From JACMLX01 sp040384325 (GTDB lineage: Bacteria > Gemmatimonadota > Gemmatimonadetes > Gemmatimonadales > Gemmatimonadaceae), in NCBI GenBank assembly GCA_040384325.1, contig JAZKJL010000005.1:1302001-1366000 (forward strand): a stretch of 64,000 nucleotides of DNA. Reading direction: 5' to 3'. The notes below the pieces were generated by a model. That model did not search any database. It saw only the letters and a program-made list of their open reading frames with translations, and had not been told where the DNA came from. A program made the position numbers and the translations under genes. Below are positions 32,621 through 41,598 of the stretch, one piece after another (within the stretch, counting starts at the first letter, position 1; every line of letters starts with the position of its first letter).

Positions 32621-35221
32621 ATGTCGGACGGGAACACCCTGCCCAAGGAACTGCCCGTGTCACTCCCCGTCCTCGCGTTGCTGGCCCTCTTGCAGGATCC
32701 GGCGACCCCGCCCGTCGCGGCGCCAAGACCCGCCGTCGCGCCGCGTGCCGAACTGTCGGCGGCATCGGCCGTGCGCGCCACCAGCGCGCCCTCGATCGAC
32801 GGGCGGGACGACGACGCGGTCTGGCGCGAGGCACCGCCCACCTCGGCATTCCGGCAGTTCGCGCCCAAGGTCAACGGGGATCCCACCTTCCGCACCGAGT
32901 TCCGCGTCTCGTACGATGCGCGCAACCTGTACGTGTTCGTGCGCATGTTCGATCCGCACCCCGACAGCATCATGCACGCCCTCTCGCGGCGCGACGTGCG
33001 CGGACCGTCGGACCAGGTCAAGCTCCTCATCGATTCCTACGACGACAAGCGCACCGGCTACGAACTGGCGGTGAATCCCGATGGCGTCAAGCGCGATTAC
33101 TCGATCAGCAACGACCGGCAGGAGGACGTGTCCTGGAACGGCATCTGGGACGTGGCCACGCAGGTCGACGCACAGGGCTGGACGGCGGAGTTCCGCATTC
33201 CGCTGTCGCAGCTGCGCTACACCGGCAAGGGACCGCACACCTTCGGCTTCGGCATCTGGCGCGACATCGAACGCATCAACGAACGCGTGTCGTGGCCCGA
33301 GTATTCCCCGACGTCGAACGGCCTGGCCTCGCAACTCGGCCGGTTGACCGGACTGGCCGAGATCTCCAATGCGCGGCGGCTCGAAGTCACGCCGTACGCC
33401 GTCAGCAAGAACCAGCAGCGCGTGTCGAGCACCGGCGCCTTCAGCCGCGACCAGCAGCTGAGCCTTGGCGCCGACCTCAAGCTCGGCATCACGCCCAACG
33501 TCACGCTCGACGCCACCGTCAATCCCGACTTCGGCCAGGTGGAGGCCGACCCCGCGGTGCTCAACCTGACGGTGTTCGAGAACTTCTTCCGCGAGCAGCG
33601 GCCGTTCTTCGTCGAAGGCACCGGGTTGTACCAGTTCCGCCTGAACTGCTACATCGTGGTGGACTGCAGCACGAACGAGGGGCTGTTCTACTCCCGCCGC
33701 ATCGGCCGCTCACCGGCGCTGCGCGGCATCTACGGTGATGCGTCCACCGCCACCTCGACGCCGATCGCCGCCGCCACCAAGCTCACCGGGCGCACCGCAC
33801 GCGGCTTCTCGTTCGGCGTGCTGGACGCCATCACGCCGCGCGTGGCCGGTGTGCAGGATCGCACCGTGGAGCCGGGCACCAACTACGCCGTGTTGCGCGC
33901 CCAGCAGGAACTGCGCGGGGGCGAGGCGGGGCTGAGCGCAATCTTCACCGCCGTCAACCGGCAGATGGATTCGCTCTCCAATCCCTACCTCAACAGCTCG
34001 GCGTACGTGGGTGGGCTCACCTACCGCAATCGCTTTCACGAGCGGCAGTACGAGTTCACCGCGCAGGTCACCGGCTCGATGGTGAATGGCACCGCGCCCG
34101 CTATTGCACGGCTGCAGCGCAGCGCGGTGCACTACTTCCAGCAGCCGGGTGACGACCTCGGGGTGGACACCACCGCCACGTCGCTCTCGGGATACGACGG
34201 ACAGGTGAAGTTCGGCAAGTACGGCGGCGGCATCACGCGGTTCGAGACCAGCGTGGTGCGGCAGTCGGCGGGCTTCGACGTCAACGACCTCGGCTTCCTG
34301 CGTCGCGCCGATCTGATGGACTGGAGCACGTGGGGAGCCCTCACCTGGCAGAATGCCACCAAGGTGTTCCGCTGGGCGCAGATCAACGGCAACCACTGGC
34401 AGCGTTGGAACACCTCAGGCACGCGGCTCGACAATGCGGTGAACTTCAACGGTCACCTCGGCTTCCTCAACAACTGGGACGCCCACCTCGGCGGCACGCT
34501 TGGCAACCTGACCGAGTCGTACTGCGATCGCTGCACCCGCGGAGGTCCGGCGCTGCGCGTCTCGCGCGGATTCTTCCCCTGGTTCGGCGTCAACACCGAC
34601 GCCCGCAAGACGGTGTCGGGAGGCATGTTCGTGAACCTCTCGCGTCGGGACGAGGGCCAGTCGCGCGGCAGCAATTACAGCCCCTACCTGAACCTGCGCT
34701 TCTCGACCCGCCTACAGCTCGGCCTTGGCTTGAACTACGCCAAGAACGACGACGCGGCCCAGTGGTTCGGCAACTTCACCGATGCCGGCGGGACGACGCA
34801 CTACACCTTCGCCCGGCTGAAGCAGCGCACGGTCTCGAGCAACATCCGCCTCAACTACACGGTCACGCCGGAATTCACCTTCGAGTTCTACGGCCAGCCG
34901 TTCGTGGCCACCGGCACCTACGACGACGTGCGCGAAGTCAGCGCGACCCCAGGCGCCGCCGCGTTCGCCGATCGCTTCACGGCCTACACACCACCCGCCA
35001 GCGCCTCGCTCGCCTTCCGCGCCACGCAGCTGCGCACCAACACCGTGGCCCGCTGGGAATTCCGCCCCGGCTCGACACTCTTCCTCGTCTGGGCCCACGG
35101 CCGAGACGCCTCGTCGAGCGAGTCGCTCTCACAGTCACTCGGCAGCGACTTCCGCGACCTCTTCCGGCTGCATCCCAACAACACCTTCCTGGTGAAGATG
35201 GCGTACTGGTTCAGCCGCTGA
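32621..35221 (+). CDS. DUF5916 protein with N-terminal CBM9-like domain (outer-membrane-associated)
   Basis: The 866-residue protein has a hydrophobic N-terminal segment (VSLPVLALLALLQDP) acting as signal peptide. A carbohydrate-binding family 9-like domain follows (about 50-235: PSIDGRDDDAVWREAP, VSYDARNLYVFVRMFDP, AEFRIPLSQLRY). The rest (about 240-866) is DUF5916, with GADLKLGITPNVTLDATVNP, DFGQVEADPAVLNLTVFENF and FREQRPFFVEGTGLYQF. Its alternating beta strands end in aromatic KMAYWFSR, as in outer-membrane barrels. Function is unknown; such proteins are common in Bacteroidota and Gemmatimonadota. A GTG at 32657 preceded by AAGGA is an alternative start closer to the hydrophobic segment. 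Confidence 0.88.
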   Translation: MSDGNTLPKELPVSLPVLALLALLQDPATPPVAAPRPAVAPRAELSAASAVRATSAPSIDGRDDDAVWREAPPTSAFRQFAPKVNGDPTFRTEFRVSYDARNLYVFVRMFDPHPDSIMHALSRRDVRGPSDQVKLLIDSYDDKRTGYELAVNPDGVKRDYSISNDRQEDVSWNGIWDVATQVDAQGWTAEFRIPLSQLRYTGKGPHTFGFGIWRDIERINERVSWPEYSPTSNGLASQLGRLTGLAEISNARRLEVTPYAVSKNQQRVSSTGAFSRDQQLSLGADLKLGITPNVTLDATVNPDFGQVEADPAVLNLTVFENFFREQRPFFVEGTGLYQFRLNCYIVVDCSTNEGLFYSRRIGRSPALRGIYGDASTATSTPIAAATKLTGRTARGFSFGVLDAITPRVAGVQDRTVEPGTNYAVLRAQQELRGGEAGLSAIFTAVNRQMDSLSNPYLNSSAYVGGLTYRNRFHERQYEFTAQVTGSMVNGTAPAIARLQRSAVHYFQQPGDDLGVDTTATSLSGYDGQVKFGKYGGGITRFETSVVRQSAGFDVNDLGFLRRADLMDWSTWGALTWQNATKVFRWAQINGNHWQRWNTSGTRLDNAVNFNGHLGFLNNWDAHLGGTLGNLTESYCDRCTRGGPALRVSRGFFPWFGVNTDARKTVSGGMFVNLSRRDEGQSRGSNYSPYLNLRFSTRLQLGLGLNYAKNDDAAQWFGNFTDAGGTTHYTFARLKQRTVSSNIRLNYTVTPEFTFEFYGQPFVATGTYDDVREVSATPGAAAFADRFTAYTPPASASLAFRATQLRTNTVARWEFRPGSTLFLVWAHGRDASSSESLSQSLGSDFRDLFRLHPNNTFLVKMAYWFSR

Positions 35222-35271
35222 TCACTGCGCCTGCTTCACGTCGAAGCCCGCGGTCCGTCGTCAGCGCGTCG

Positions 35272-35325
35272 TGAACTGCAACTGCCTTACACGAGGGCAC
35301 GAAGGCACACGGACACAAAGGAAGA
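35272..35325. repeat. Single arm of a family B-type repeat
   Basis: TGAACTGCAACTGCCTTACA followed by CGAGGGCACGAAGGCACACG and GACACAAAGG is the inverse of the block at 37697-37746 and shares its GGCAGTTGCAGT end with the family B element at 37505-37644. It begins the gene-free stretch 35222-35543. Confidence 0.6.
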
Positions 35326-35348
35326 GAGAAAGATTGCAGGGACAGATT

Positions 35349-35392
35349 GCGGGGACAGTGCACACTTCAAAAGAAGTGTGCACTGTCCCCGC
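35349..35392. repeat. Perfect REP-like hairpin, 20-bp arms
   Basis: GCGGGGACAGTGCACACTTC (35349-35368), a four-base AAAA loop and the exact complement (35373-35392) form a 20-bp stem without mismatch. Partial echoes of the stem surround it: AGGGACAGATTGC just before and AAGTGTGCACTGCAGGG just after. The sequence resembles REP elements mobilised by RAYT-type (IS200-like) transposases; no such transposase gene is in the window. It lies between the convergent DUF5916 and CocE/NonD genes and could also act as a bidirectional terminator. Confidence 0.75.
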
Positions 35393-35543
35393 AGTCCAAG
35401 TGTGCACTGCAGGGAACGGCAATGGCCTGACTCGCAGCCGCAGAGTCGCGAGCCGCAGCGCGTTCGCTCGGTGGATCACGGCGCGCGCCGTTGGATCCCG
35501 GCGTCCAGTCGCGGCGCTCGCGTGATGCGGGCCGCGCGTCACC

Positions 35544-37391
35544 TCACGGCAGGACCTGCAGCTCCACGCGTGACGGACTGCTGGCCGAGCGCCAGACGGA
35601 GTGCCTCTGCCGCTGGAAGTCGGCTTCGGTCGCCTCGAAGATGTTCGGCACCCAGGTCTGCGGGTTGCGGTCGATGAGGGGGAACCAGGTGCTCTGCACC
35701 TGCACCATGATCCGGTGCCCCTTGAGAAAGCGGTAGGCCTGCGTGTGCAGGTCGACGGTGACCGGCGTGATCGTGTTCGGCACCATCGGCTTCGGCTCCT
35801 CGAAGGATTCACGAAAGCGACTGCGAAACACGTCGTTGGCCACCATCAGCTGGTAGCCGCGCACCTTGGCCGGTATGGCCGGCGTGTCGGGGTAGACGTC
35901 GATGAGCTTCACGACCCAGTCGGCATCCTGGCCGGTGGTGCTGACGAACAGTTTCGCCATGATGTCGCCGGCGACCACCACATCCTCGGTCAATGGTGCG
36001 GTGGTCCAGCGCAGGACGTCCTTGCGACCCTCGAGGAAGCGCTGGTCCTGCAGCAGCCACGTGTACCACTTCGATCCTGTGCTGGCATATGTCGCCTCGA
36101 TCGGCCGCTTGCGGTACGGCACCGGGTCGGCCGGATCGCTGGTGAAGCGATCGGCGGCCGCGGCCCCGCGCGCCACCGGCTTCGTGAACGAGAGGCGACC
36201 GCCCGCCTGGAAGTACAGCGCGCGTGTGACGACGCCCGGCGCCGGCCATGCATCGTACTGGCGCCAGCGATTGCTGCCGGATTCGAAGACCAGCGCCTCC
36301 TTCACCGGCGCGGTGCCGCGATCCTTCAGGTAGTGCGCGAAGAACGGCGCCTGCACCTCCTGCCGGAAGTACGTCGCCGTCGGCATGCCGAAGTCGATCG
36401 AGTCGAGCGCCTCCCCGGTCCCCCGTCCCCACGAGCCGTGGATCCACGGCCCCACCACCAGCGTGTTGCGGCGCAGCGAGTCGCGCTTCTCGAGCGTGCG
36501 GTAGATCGTCACCGGCCCGTAGAAATCCTCCTGGTCCCACCAACCGGCGACGTTCAGGGTCGGCACGCTCACGCGCGTCAGCGACCGGTGCATCGACTGC
36601 TTCTTCCAGAACGCGTCATAGTTCGGGTGCTGCGTGAAGTCGCGCCACGTCGGCAGGATGGTGTCGCGCAGCACCGTCGCCTGGATGTTCCGCAGCGGCC
36701 CGACGCCGAGGTACCAGTCGTAGGTGTCCGCCGGCGTGAAGCGGAACTCGCTGTTCTCCTTCGAGGCCTCGGTGAGGTACGCGTACTCGAAGCCGTAGCT
36801 GAGCCGGAACGCCCCGTTGTGATGGAAGTCGTCGCCGATGAACATGTCGGCCGGTGACGCCTGCTCACTGACGGCCTTGAGGGCCGGGTGCGGGTCCAGC
36901 ATCGCCATCGCCGCCGTCCAGCCGTCGTACGAGACACCGAGCATGCCGACGCGGCCGTTGTTGTTCGGTACGTGCTTCACCAGCCACTCGATGGTGTCGT
37001 AGGCATCGGTCGACTCGTCGATCGCCGTGCTGCCGGAATCGCGCAGCGGGCGCTGCATCACGAACCCGCCCTGCGAGCGGTAGCGACCGCGGATGTCCTG
37101 CATCACGAAGATGTACCCTTCCTCGGCCAGCTCCTTGAGCCCACCGGCCAGCATCTGCGGAGTCGCATTCGGCACGCCGTACGGAGTGCGACGGAAGAGG
37201 ATCGGCAGCGGCATCGTGGCCGTGGCAGGCACCAGCCACTCGGTGTGCGGCGTCACGCCGTCGCGCATCGCGATGTCGGCCGAGTGCGCAGTGTACTTCG
37301 CCGGCTCGAACTGCGGCGGCGCATCCTGTCCCTGAAGCGGCAGCGCGATGATGACTGCAACGACGACGGAACACCAGCGGCGGATGCGCAT
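35544..37391 (-). CDS. CocE/NonD family exported hydrolase (X-Pro dipeptidyl-peptidase S15-like)
   Basis: The start at 37391 gives 615 residues with a signal peptide (RIRRWCSVVVAVIIALPLQG). The alpha/beta-hydrolase domain contains the nucleophile Ser154 in GVSYDGW, the DIRGRYRSQGGF block and GWWDQEDFYGP. It also has GPWIHGSWGRG with the probable catalytic His. A C-terminal jelly-roll domain (about 400-600, with DIMAKLFVSTTGQDADWVVKL and GYQLMVANDV) is typical of the family. Members hydrolyse acyl esters or amides (cocaine esterase, glutaryl acylase) or X-Pro dipeptides; which applies is not clear. It is isolated between repeat-filled gaps on both sides. Confidence 0.9.
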   Translation of the reverse strand: MRIRRWCSVVVAVIIALPLQGQDAPPQFEPAKYTAHSADIAMRDGVTPHTEWLVPATATMPLPILFRRTPYGVPNATPQMLAGGLKELAEEGYIFVMQDIRGRYRSQGGFVMQRPLRDSGSTAIDESTDAYDTIEWLVKHVPNNNGRVGMLGVSYDGWTAAMAMLDPHPALKAVSEQASPADMFIGDDFHHNGAFRLSYGFEYAYLTEASKENSEFRFTPADTYDWYLGVGPLRNIQATVLRDTILPTWRDFTQHPNYDAFWKKQSMHRSLTRVSVPTLNVAGWWDQEDFYGPVTIYRTLEKRDSLRRNTLVVGPWIHGSWGRGTGEALDSIDFGMPTATYFRQEVQAPFFAHYLKDRGTAPVKEALVFESGSNRWRQYDAWPAPGVVTRALYFQAGGRLSFTKPVARGAAAADRFTSDPADPVPYRKRPIEATYASTGSKWYTWLLQDQRFLEGRKDVLRWTTAPLTEDVVVAGDIMAKLFVSTTGQDADWVVKLIDVYPDTPAIPAKVRGYQLMVANDVFRSRFRESFEEPKPMVPNTITPVTVDLHTQAYRFLKGHRIMVQVQSTWFPLIDRNPQTWVPNIFEATEADFQRQRHSVWRSASSPSRVELQVLP

Positions 37392-37504
37392 GATTCGCGG
37401 GGTGGCAGGCGGAATGGACGGCGCGCGGGCGGGCTGACGCACGGAGATTCACCGACTGCACGACCGATGTCCAGCACCCGCGCATGGCATCGTCTGGCGG
37501 AACA

Positions 37505-37644
37505 GCGTGACGCAAAGGCGCGGAGGCGCAAGGACGCAACGCGCTCGCGAGTGAAGCGGCACAAGCACGCGGGGCCAACACCTCGCTCATGCTGTTCTTT
37601 GCGCCTTCGCGTCCCTGCGCCTTTGCGTCAGGCAGTTGCAGTCA
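37505..37644. repeat. Palindromic intergenic element, family B (second copy)
   Basis: Left arm 37505-37539 reads TGACGCAAAGGCGCGGAGGC then GCAAGGACGCAA. Right arm 37595-37633 is near-inverse (TTTGCGCCTTCGCGTCCCTG, CGCCTTTGCGTCAGGC), followed by AGTTGCAGTCA. The arms enclose 55 bases. The arms match the element at 15889-16092, whose internal sequence differs. It lies in the gene-free gap 37392-37767. Confidence 0.65.
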
Positions 37645-37696
37645 TAAGACGATCACGAGCGCGCGACATAGCCCACAGACTTCATCTGCGAGCGAC

Positions 37697-37746
37697 CGCT
37701 TTGTGCCTTCGTGACTTCGTGCCCTTGTGTCAGGCAGTTGCAGTCA
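37697..37746. repeat. Single family B-type arm
   Basis: GCTTTGTGCCTTCGTGACTT, CGTGCCCTTGTGTCAGGCAG and TTGCAGTCA form one arm. Its end, GTGTCAGGCAGTTGCAGTCA (37727-37746), is a direct repeat of 37625-37644 about 102 bases earlier, and an inverse of the copy at 35272. Confidence 0.6.
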
Positions 37747-37773
37747 CGGTCACGCTCACGGTCACGGTCACGG
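37744..37773. repeat. Hexanucleotide tandem repeat TCACGG, five copies
   Basis: Units at 37744, 37750 (variant TCACGC), 37756, 37762 and 37768. The last unit contains the stop codon of the minus-strand phosphatase-superfamily gene (37768-37770), so each unit would offer an in-frame TGA on that strand. Loss or gain of units should not change the protein. Confidence 0.85.
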
Positions 37774-39408
37774 CGTAGAACGCACTCGTTCCGCTTGTCG
37801 CAGCACGATGCCGTCGAGCTTCTCGAGCGGCTTGATGCCGAGCACGTCGGCGAGGGTGGGGGCCATGTCGACCACGCGGGCGCGGGTGTCGTACTTGCCC
37901 GGCTGGAACGGCGCGCCCCAGAAGATCACCGGTACCCAGGCATCCTGATCCCACGGCGTGCCGTGGCTCGCGTTGCGCACACCTGCGGGGTAGTTGAATT
38001 GGTCGAGCGTCGTGACGAAGCGCACCACGCCACCGGGGGCGAACATGCGCAGCCAGCGCAGCCCGATCAGGTCCTGCGTCGTGTCGGCGCGGGCCAGGTC
38101 GCTCAGCATGTCCACCCGGTTCACGCCCGGCACCGCCCGGACTCGCGCGGCGATGGCGCGCGCCACCGAATCCACCGACACCTTCGCCTTGCGGAACGAG
38201 GCCGTGTCGCCGATCAGGAGCGCGCCGTCGCTGACGGCCACCTGGTTGGTGTCGATGCCCATCGCGGCCAGCTGCACGAACGCCGAGTCGAACACCGGCT
38301 CGATGTCCACGTAACGGGCGCCCGGATTCGGTGTGACGGTCGACAACACACCCGGGAACGGCGACATGCCGTGGTCGCCGGTCAGTGCCAGGATCACGCG
38401 GGTCGAGTCGCGCATCGTGAACAGCGAATCGATGAACGTGCCGAGGTAGCGGTCCACGCGCAGGATCTGGTCGTGCAGCTCCTTCGAGTCGGGGCCGAAG
38501 CGATGGCCCACCGCGTCGGTGGTGGAGAGCGAGATGTTGAGCAGGTCGGTGCGATTCGGGTCGGCACCCAGCTGCAGCTCACGCACGCCTTCGAGCGCGA
38601 AGCGCAGCGTCAGTTCGTCCATCACCGGGTACGCGAGCAGGTTGGCGGCGGCCGACGTCGCATCGCCAGGCATCGCATGCGGAAACATGAACTGCTGCCC
38701 GATCGACTCCACAGGCACGCTGTCGGCTTCCGCGTACGCCGAATCGGGGAGCAGCGGGGACCAGATCCAGCCCGCGTACTCGGCGGCGTGCTGCTTCTGG
38801 TTGAAGTCGCGGACCCACTTCGGCAGCGCGGCACCGTAATACGCGCTCTGCGTGAAGGTCCCGTTGCTGGCGTACCAGTACACGTCGCCGCGGGCGCGAC
38901 CGATCGGCAGGATGGCGCCGCGATCCTTGCGCGACACGGACAGGAATCGCGTCCGGCGATCGGCCGCGCGCATCCAGTCCAGCAGGGTGGTGCCCTGGAA
39001 CCGGCGTGGTGAGGCGCCGATGTCGCCGGACCCGATCAGTGGCGCATTGGGATCATTCACGCCGGCCGAGTTGGCGGCGATGCCCGTGTGCACCGGGAAA
39101 CGACCCGACATCGCCGCCGCATGCCCCGGCGCCGTCTCGGTGTTGGCGTGGTCCTGATAGGCGCGGGTGAAGTACGCCCCGGCCGCGTCGAAGCGATGCA
39201 GCCCGCCGATCAACTGTCGGCCGAAGCGCTGCAGGTAGTCGCCGCGGAGCTGGTCGATTGTGATGAAGACGACCAGTGTCGGCTTCGCGCCGGGTGGCGC
39301 GCCGACAGTGGACGGCGTCACGGGCTGCGGCGGCTGGGCCTGGGCGCAGGCGGCCGCGCCGGCGAGGACGGAGACCGTCAGTGCGGTCGCGAGGAGTCGG
39401 CGAGGCAT
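37768..39408 (-). CDS. Alkaline phosphatase superfamily exported enzyme (PafA/nucleotide pyrophosphatase-like)
   Basis: The start at 39408 gives 546 residues with a signal peptide (PRRLLATALTVSVLAGAAAC), possibly a lipoprotein. Metal and catalytic motifs of the type I phosphodiesterase/alkaline phosphatase fold are visible: VFITIDQLRGDYLQRF (first Asp), HANTETAPGHAAAMSG with the nucleophile-region Thr90/Thr92, STTDAVGHRFGPDS (Asp and His) and LTGDHGMSPFPG (Asp, His). SHGTPWDQDAWVPVIFWG is the last metal-binding His region. It should hydrolyse phosphate mono- or diesters outside the cytoplasm. The frame runs far upstream in the antisense of the next gene, but only this ATG gives an export signal. 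It is divergent from the DUF4956 gene; the gap of 111 bases holds both promoters. Confidence 0.9.
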   Translation of the reverse strand: MPRRLLATALTVSVLAGAAACAQAQPPQPVTPSTVGAPPGAKPTLVVFITIDQLRGDYLQRFGRQLIGGLHRFDAAGAYFTRAYQDHANTETAPGHAAAMSGRFPVHTGIAANSAGVNDPNAPLIGSGDIGASPRRFQGTTLLDWMRAADRRTRFLSVSRKDRGAILPIGRARGDVYWYASNGTFTQSAYYGAALPKWVRDFNQKQHAAEYAGWIWSPLLPDSAYAEADSVPVESIGQQFMFPHAMPGDATSAAANLLAYPVMDELTLRFALEGVRELQLGADPNRTDLLNISLSTTDAVGHRFGPDSKELHDQILRVDRYLGTFIDSLFTMRDSTRVILALTGDHGMSPFPGVLSTVTPNPGARYVDIEPVFDSAFVQLAAMGIDTNQVAVSDGALLIGDTASFRKAKVSVDSVARAIAARVRAVPGVNRVDMLSDLARADTTQDLIGLRWLRMFAPGGVVRFVTTLDQFNYPAGVRNASHGTPWDQDAWVPVIFWGAPFQPGKYDTRARVVDMAPTLADVLGIKPLEKLDGIVLRQAERVRSTP

Positions 39409-39519
39409 GTCCCGGAACGGTACACCACGGGCCGCGCGTCGGCACAAGACGGTGGGGGAGCGGTTGCCCTTCACGGCACGGTGCGGCAGCTTCCCGATCC
39501 CCCCCAGACTGGCTTTCCG

Positions 39520-40521
39520 ATGAACGAGCAAGACAACCGCCCGCTGTTGCGGGTGATCCTGCGCACCGTGGCGTGGTACGTCGTCGTGGCGGGGCTCTGG
39601 TACCTCGTGCGCGACATGATGCCGAGGGATTTCGGTGCCCTCGGCGAGGACGAACTCGGGCGCCTGGCCACCGGCTCGGGTGGGCGTGTCCAGGAGAGCG
39701 GCCCGGCCCTCGTGCCGACGATCATCGCCATGCTGGCCGCCTTCGCGACGGCGCTGCCGGTCACCTGGATCTACACCTACACGCGACACAAGAAGGGCTA
39801 CCAGCAGTCGGTGGTGCAGACCTTCCTCATCCTGCCGGTGATCGTGGCCGGCATCGTGGTGCTGGTCAAGCACTCGCTGGCGCTGGCGTTCTCGCTGGGC
39901 GGGATCGTGGCGGCGGTGCGCTTCCGCACCACGCTCGAGGACAGCAAGGATGCGGTGAACATCTTCGTCGTCACCGGCATCGGGCTGGCGTCGGCGGTGG
40001 AGCCACCGGTGGGGTTCGCGATCTCGGTGATGTACAACATCCTGATCATCGGGCTCTGGATCACCGACTTCGGCCGCGCGCCGGCGATGGAAGGACGGCA
40101 GGCCGGCCAGCGGCTGCAGAAGGTGCTGCAGAACGCCAACCGCACCGGCACCTTCGTCGCGAAGCTGGATGACGAGATCCTCGCCGACCTCGCTCCCGAG
40201 CAACTGGAGGCGCTGGCCGACCGCGCCTGGCGCCGGCGCAAGCGCAACGCGCCCGACGCGGCCGAGGACGAGCGCCCCGACTACACGCACATGCTGCGCC
40301 TGCACACCACCGACGTGGAGGGGACGCGCGCGGCCTGCGAACGGGTGTTCGACAACCTGTTCGCGAAGTGGAAGTACATGGGCAAGGCGAAGTCGGGTGA
40401 TGGCCTGAAGATCGTGGAATACGGCATCGCGATGCACGAGAACGTGACGCCGGGCGTGGTGCATCACATGCTGAAGCAGCTTCCCGATGGTGGCGTCCGC
40501 ACCGTGGAGATGAAGAAATGA
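39520..40521 (+). CDS. DUF4956 domain-containing membrane protein
   Basis: The ATG at 39520 gives 333 residues. Membrane helices lie at about residues 14-30, 66-86, 105-125 and 148-183. The DUF4956 core is plain: PVTWIYTYTRHKKGYQQSVV, GGIVAAVRFRTTLEDSKDAV and FVVTGIGLASAV, then a soluble C-terminal domain with HTTDVEGTRAACERVFD. In other bacteria DUF4956 genes are found beside VTC-type polyphosphate polymerase and CotH genes; here only a CotH-like secreted protein follows, overlapping by four bases (ATGA). Function is unknown. The frame opens upstream at 39088, but that part lies antisense to the phosphatase gene. Confidence 0.88.
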   Translation: MNEQDNRPLLRVILRTVAWYVVVAGLWYLVRDMMPRDFGALGEDELGRLATGSGGRVQESGPALVPTIIAMLAAFATALPVTWIYTYTRHKKGYQQSVVQTFLILPVIVAGIVVLVKHSLALAFSLGGIVAAVRFRTTLEDSKDAVNIFVVTGIGLASAVEPPVGFAISVMYNILIIGLWITDFGRAPAMEGRQAGQRLQKVLQNANRTGTFVAKLDDEILADLAPEQLEALADRAWRRRKRNAPDAAEDERPDYTHMLRLHTTDVEGTRAACERVFDNLFAKWKYMGKAKSGDGLKIVEYGIAMHENVTPGVVHHMLKQLPDGGVRTVEMKK

Positions 40522-41543
40522 TCCGAGCCGTGATGATGTGTCTGGGCGCTGCGCTGCTGGCGCAGCCGGTGGTGGCGCAGGGCATCTTCCGCGACACCAC
40601 GCCGCTGGAGGTGACGCTGGTGACCGACCTGCGCACCGTGATCCGCGATCGCGACAGCACCAAGTTCAAGCCGCACCCGGCGCAGCTCACCTACCGCCTG
40701 CCCGACGGGACGTCGAAGACCTTCCCGGTCACGCTGCGCGCACGCGGGCACTTCCGCCGCCAGGCCCGCAATTGCGACTTCCCGCCGCTGAAGCTCGAGT
40801 TCAAGCGCGCCGATGCCCAGCAGACGCTGTTCCAGGGCAACTCGAACATGAAGATCACCACCAACTGCCGGCCCGGGAACGCCGAATACGAGCAGTACAT
40901 CCTTGGCGAGTACGGGCTCTATCGCGCCTACCAGATCCTCAGCCCCCGCCATTTCCGGACGCGGCTGGCGAAGATCACGTATCACGACTCCGAGTCGAAG
41001 ATGAACGACGTCGTGTCGTGGGCGTTCTTCGTGGAGGACGACAAGGAAGTGGCGAAGAAGTTCGGGCTGACGGTGGACGAGAGCAAGGGCGCGATGTTCC
41101 ACGACCTCGATGAGCAGCAGCTCGCCATCACGTCGCTGTTCGAGTACTTCGCCGCCAACACCGACTGGTCGATCTCCGGACTGCACAACATCGCGCTGAT
41201 GCGTGACTCGGTCGGCACGCTGTTCCCGGTGGCCTTCGACTTCGACTGGGGCGGGGCCGTGAACGCGCGGTATGCCTTCCCCGACGCCCGGCTCAACATC
41301 CGCACCACCACCACCCGTCTTTATCGCGGCCCCTGCAAGCCGGTGGCGGCATGGCAGCCGGTGTTCGCGCGATTCACCGAAGCCAAGCCGCGGATCGAGG
41401 CGATGTACAACGCGATCCCCGGCATGGACCCGCGCCGTGTCCGCACCACGCTCAACTTCCTGAACGAGTTCTACCAGGCCATCGGCGAGCCGAAGTCGGC
41501 GCGCAATGCGATCACCGAGGGGTGCAACGCGCAGGGTAACTGA
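40518..41543 (+). CDS. Exported CotH-kinase-like protein (tentative)
   Basis: The 341-residue protein has a signal peptide (IRAVMMCLGAALLAQPVVAQ). It then shows a beta-rich region with VTLRARGHFRRQARNCDFPP and LKLEF, resembling the ALRARGNS-type start of CotH atypical kinases. Later come FEYFAANTDWSISGLHN and LFPVAFDFDWGGAVNARYA, where the paired Asp residues could bind metal. Four conserved-looking cysteines are present. CotH proteins phosphorylate spore-coat or surface proteins in some bacteria. The similarity is weak and by eye, so an unrelated secreted protein is possible. It is translationally coupled to DUF4956, a known partner of CotH genes, which supports the call. Confidence 0.6.
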   Translation: MIRAVMMCLGAALLAQPVVAQGIFRDTTPLEVTLVTDLRTVIRDRDSTKFKPHPAQLTYRLPDGTSKTFPVTLRARGHFRRQARNCDFPPLKLEFKRADAQQTLFQGNSNMKITTNCRPGNAEYEQYILGEYGLYRAYQILSPRHFRTRLAKITYHDSESKMNDVVSWAFFVEDDKEVAKKFGLTVDESKGAMFHDLDEQQLAITSLFEYFAANTDWSISGLHNIALMRDSVGTLFPVAFDFDWGGAVNARYAFPDARLNIRTTTTRLYRGPCKPVAAWQPVFARFTEAKPRIEAMYNAIPGMDPRRVRTTLNFLNEFYQAIGEPKSARNAITEGCNAQGN

Positions 41544-41598
41544 CCTTCGCGACGTGATGTACACGCCGCACCGGTTCATCGCAATCTCGAGGGTCCAC

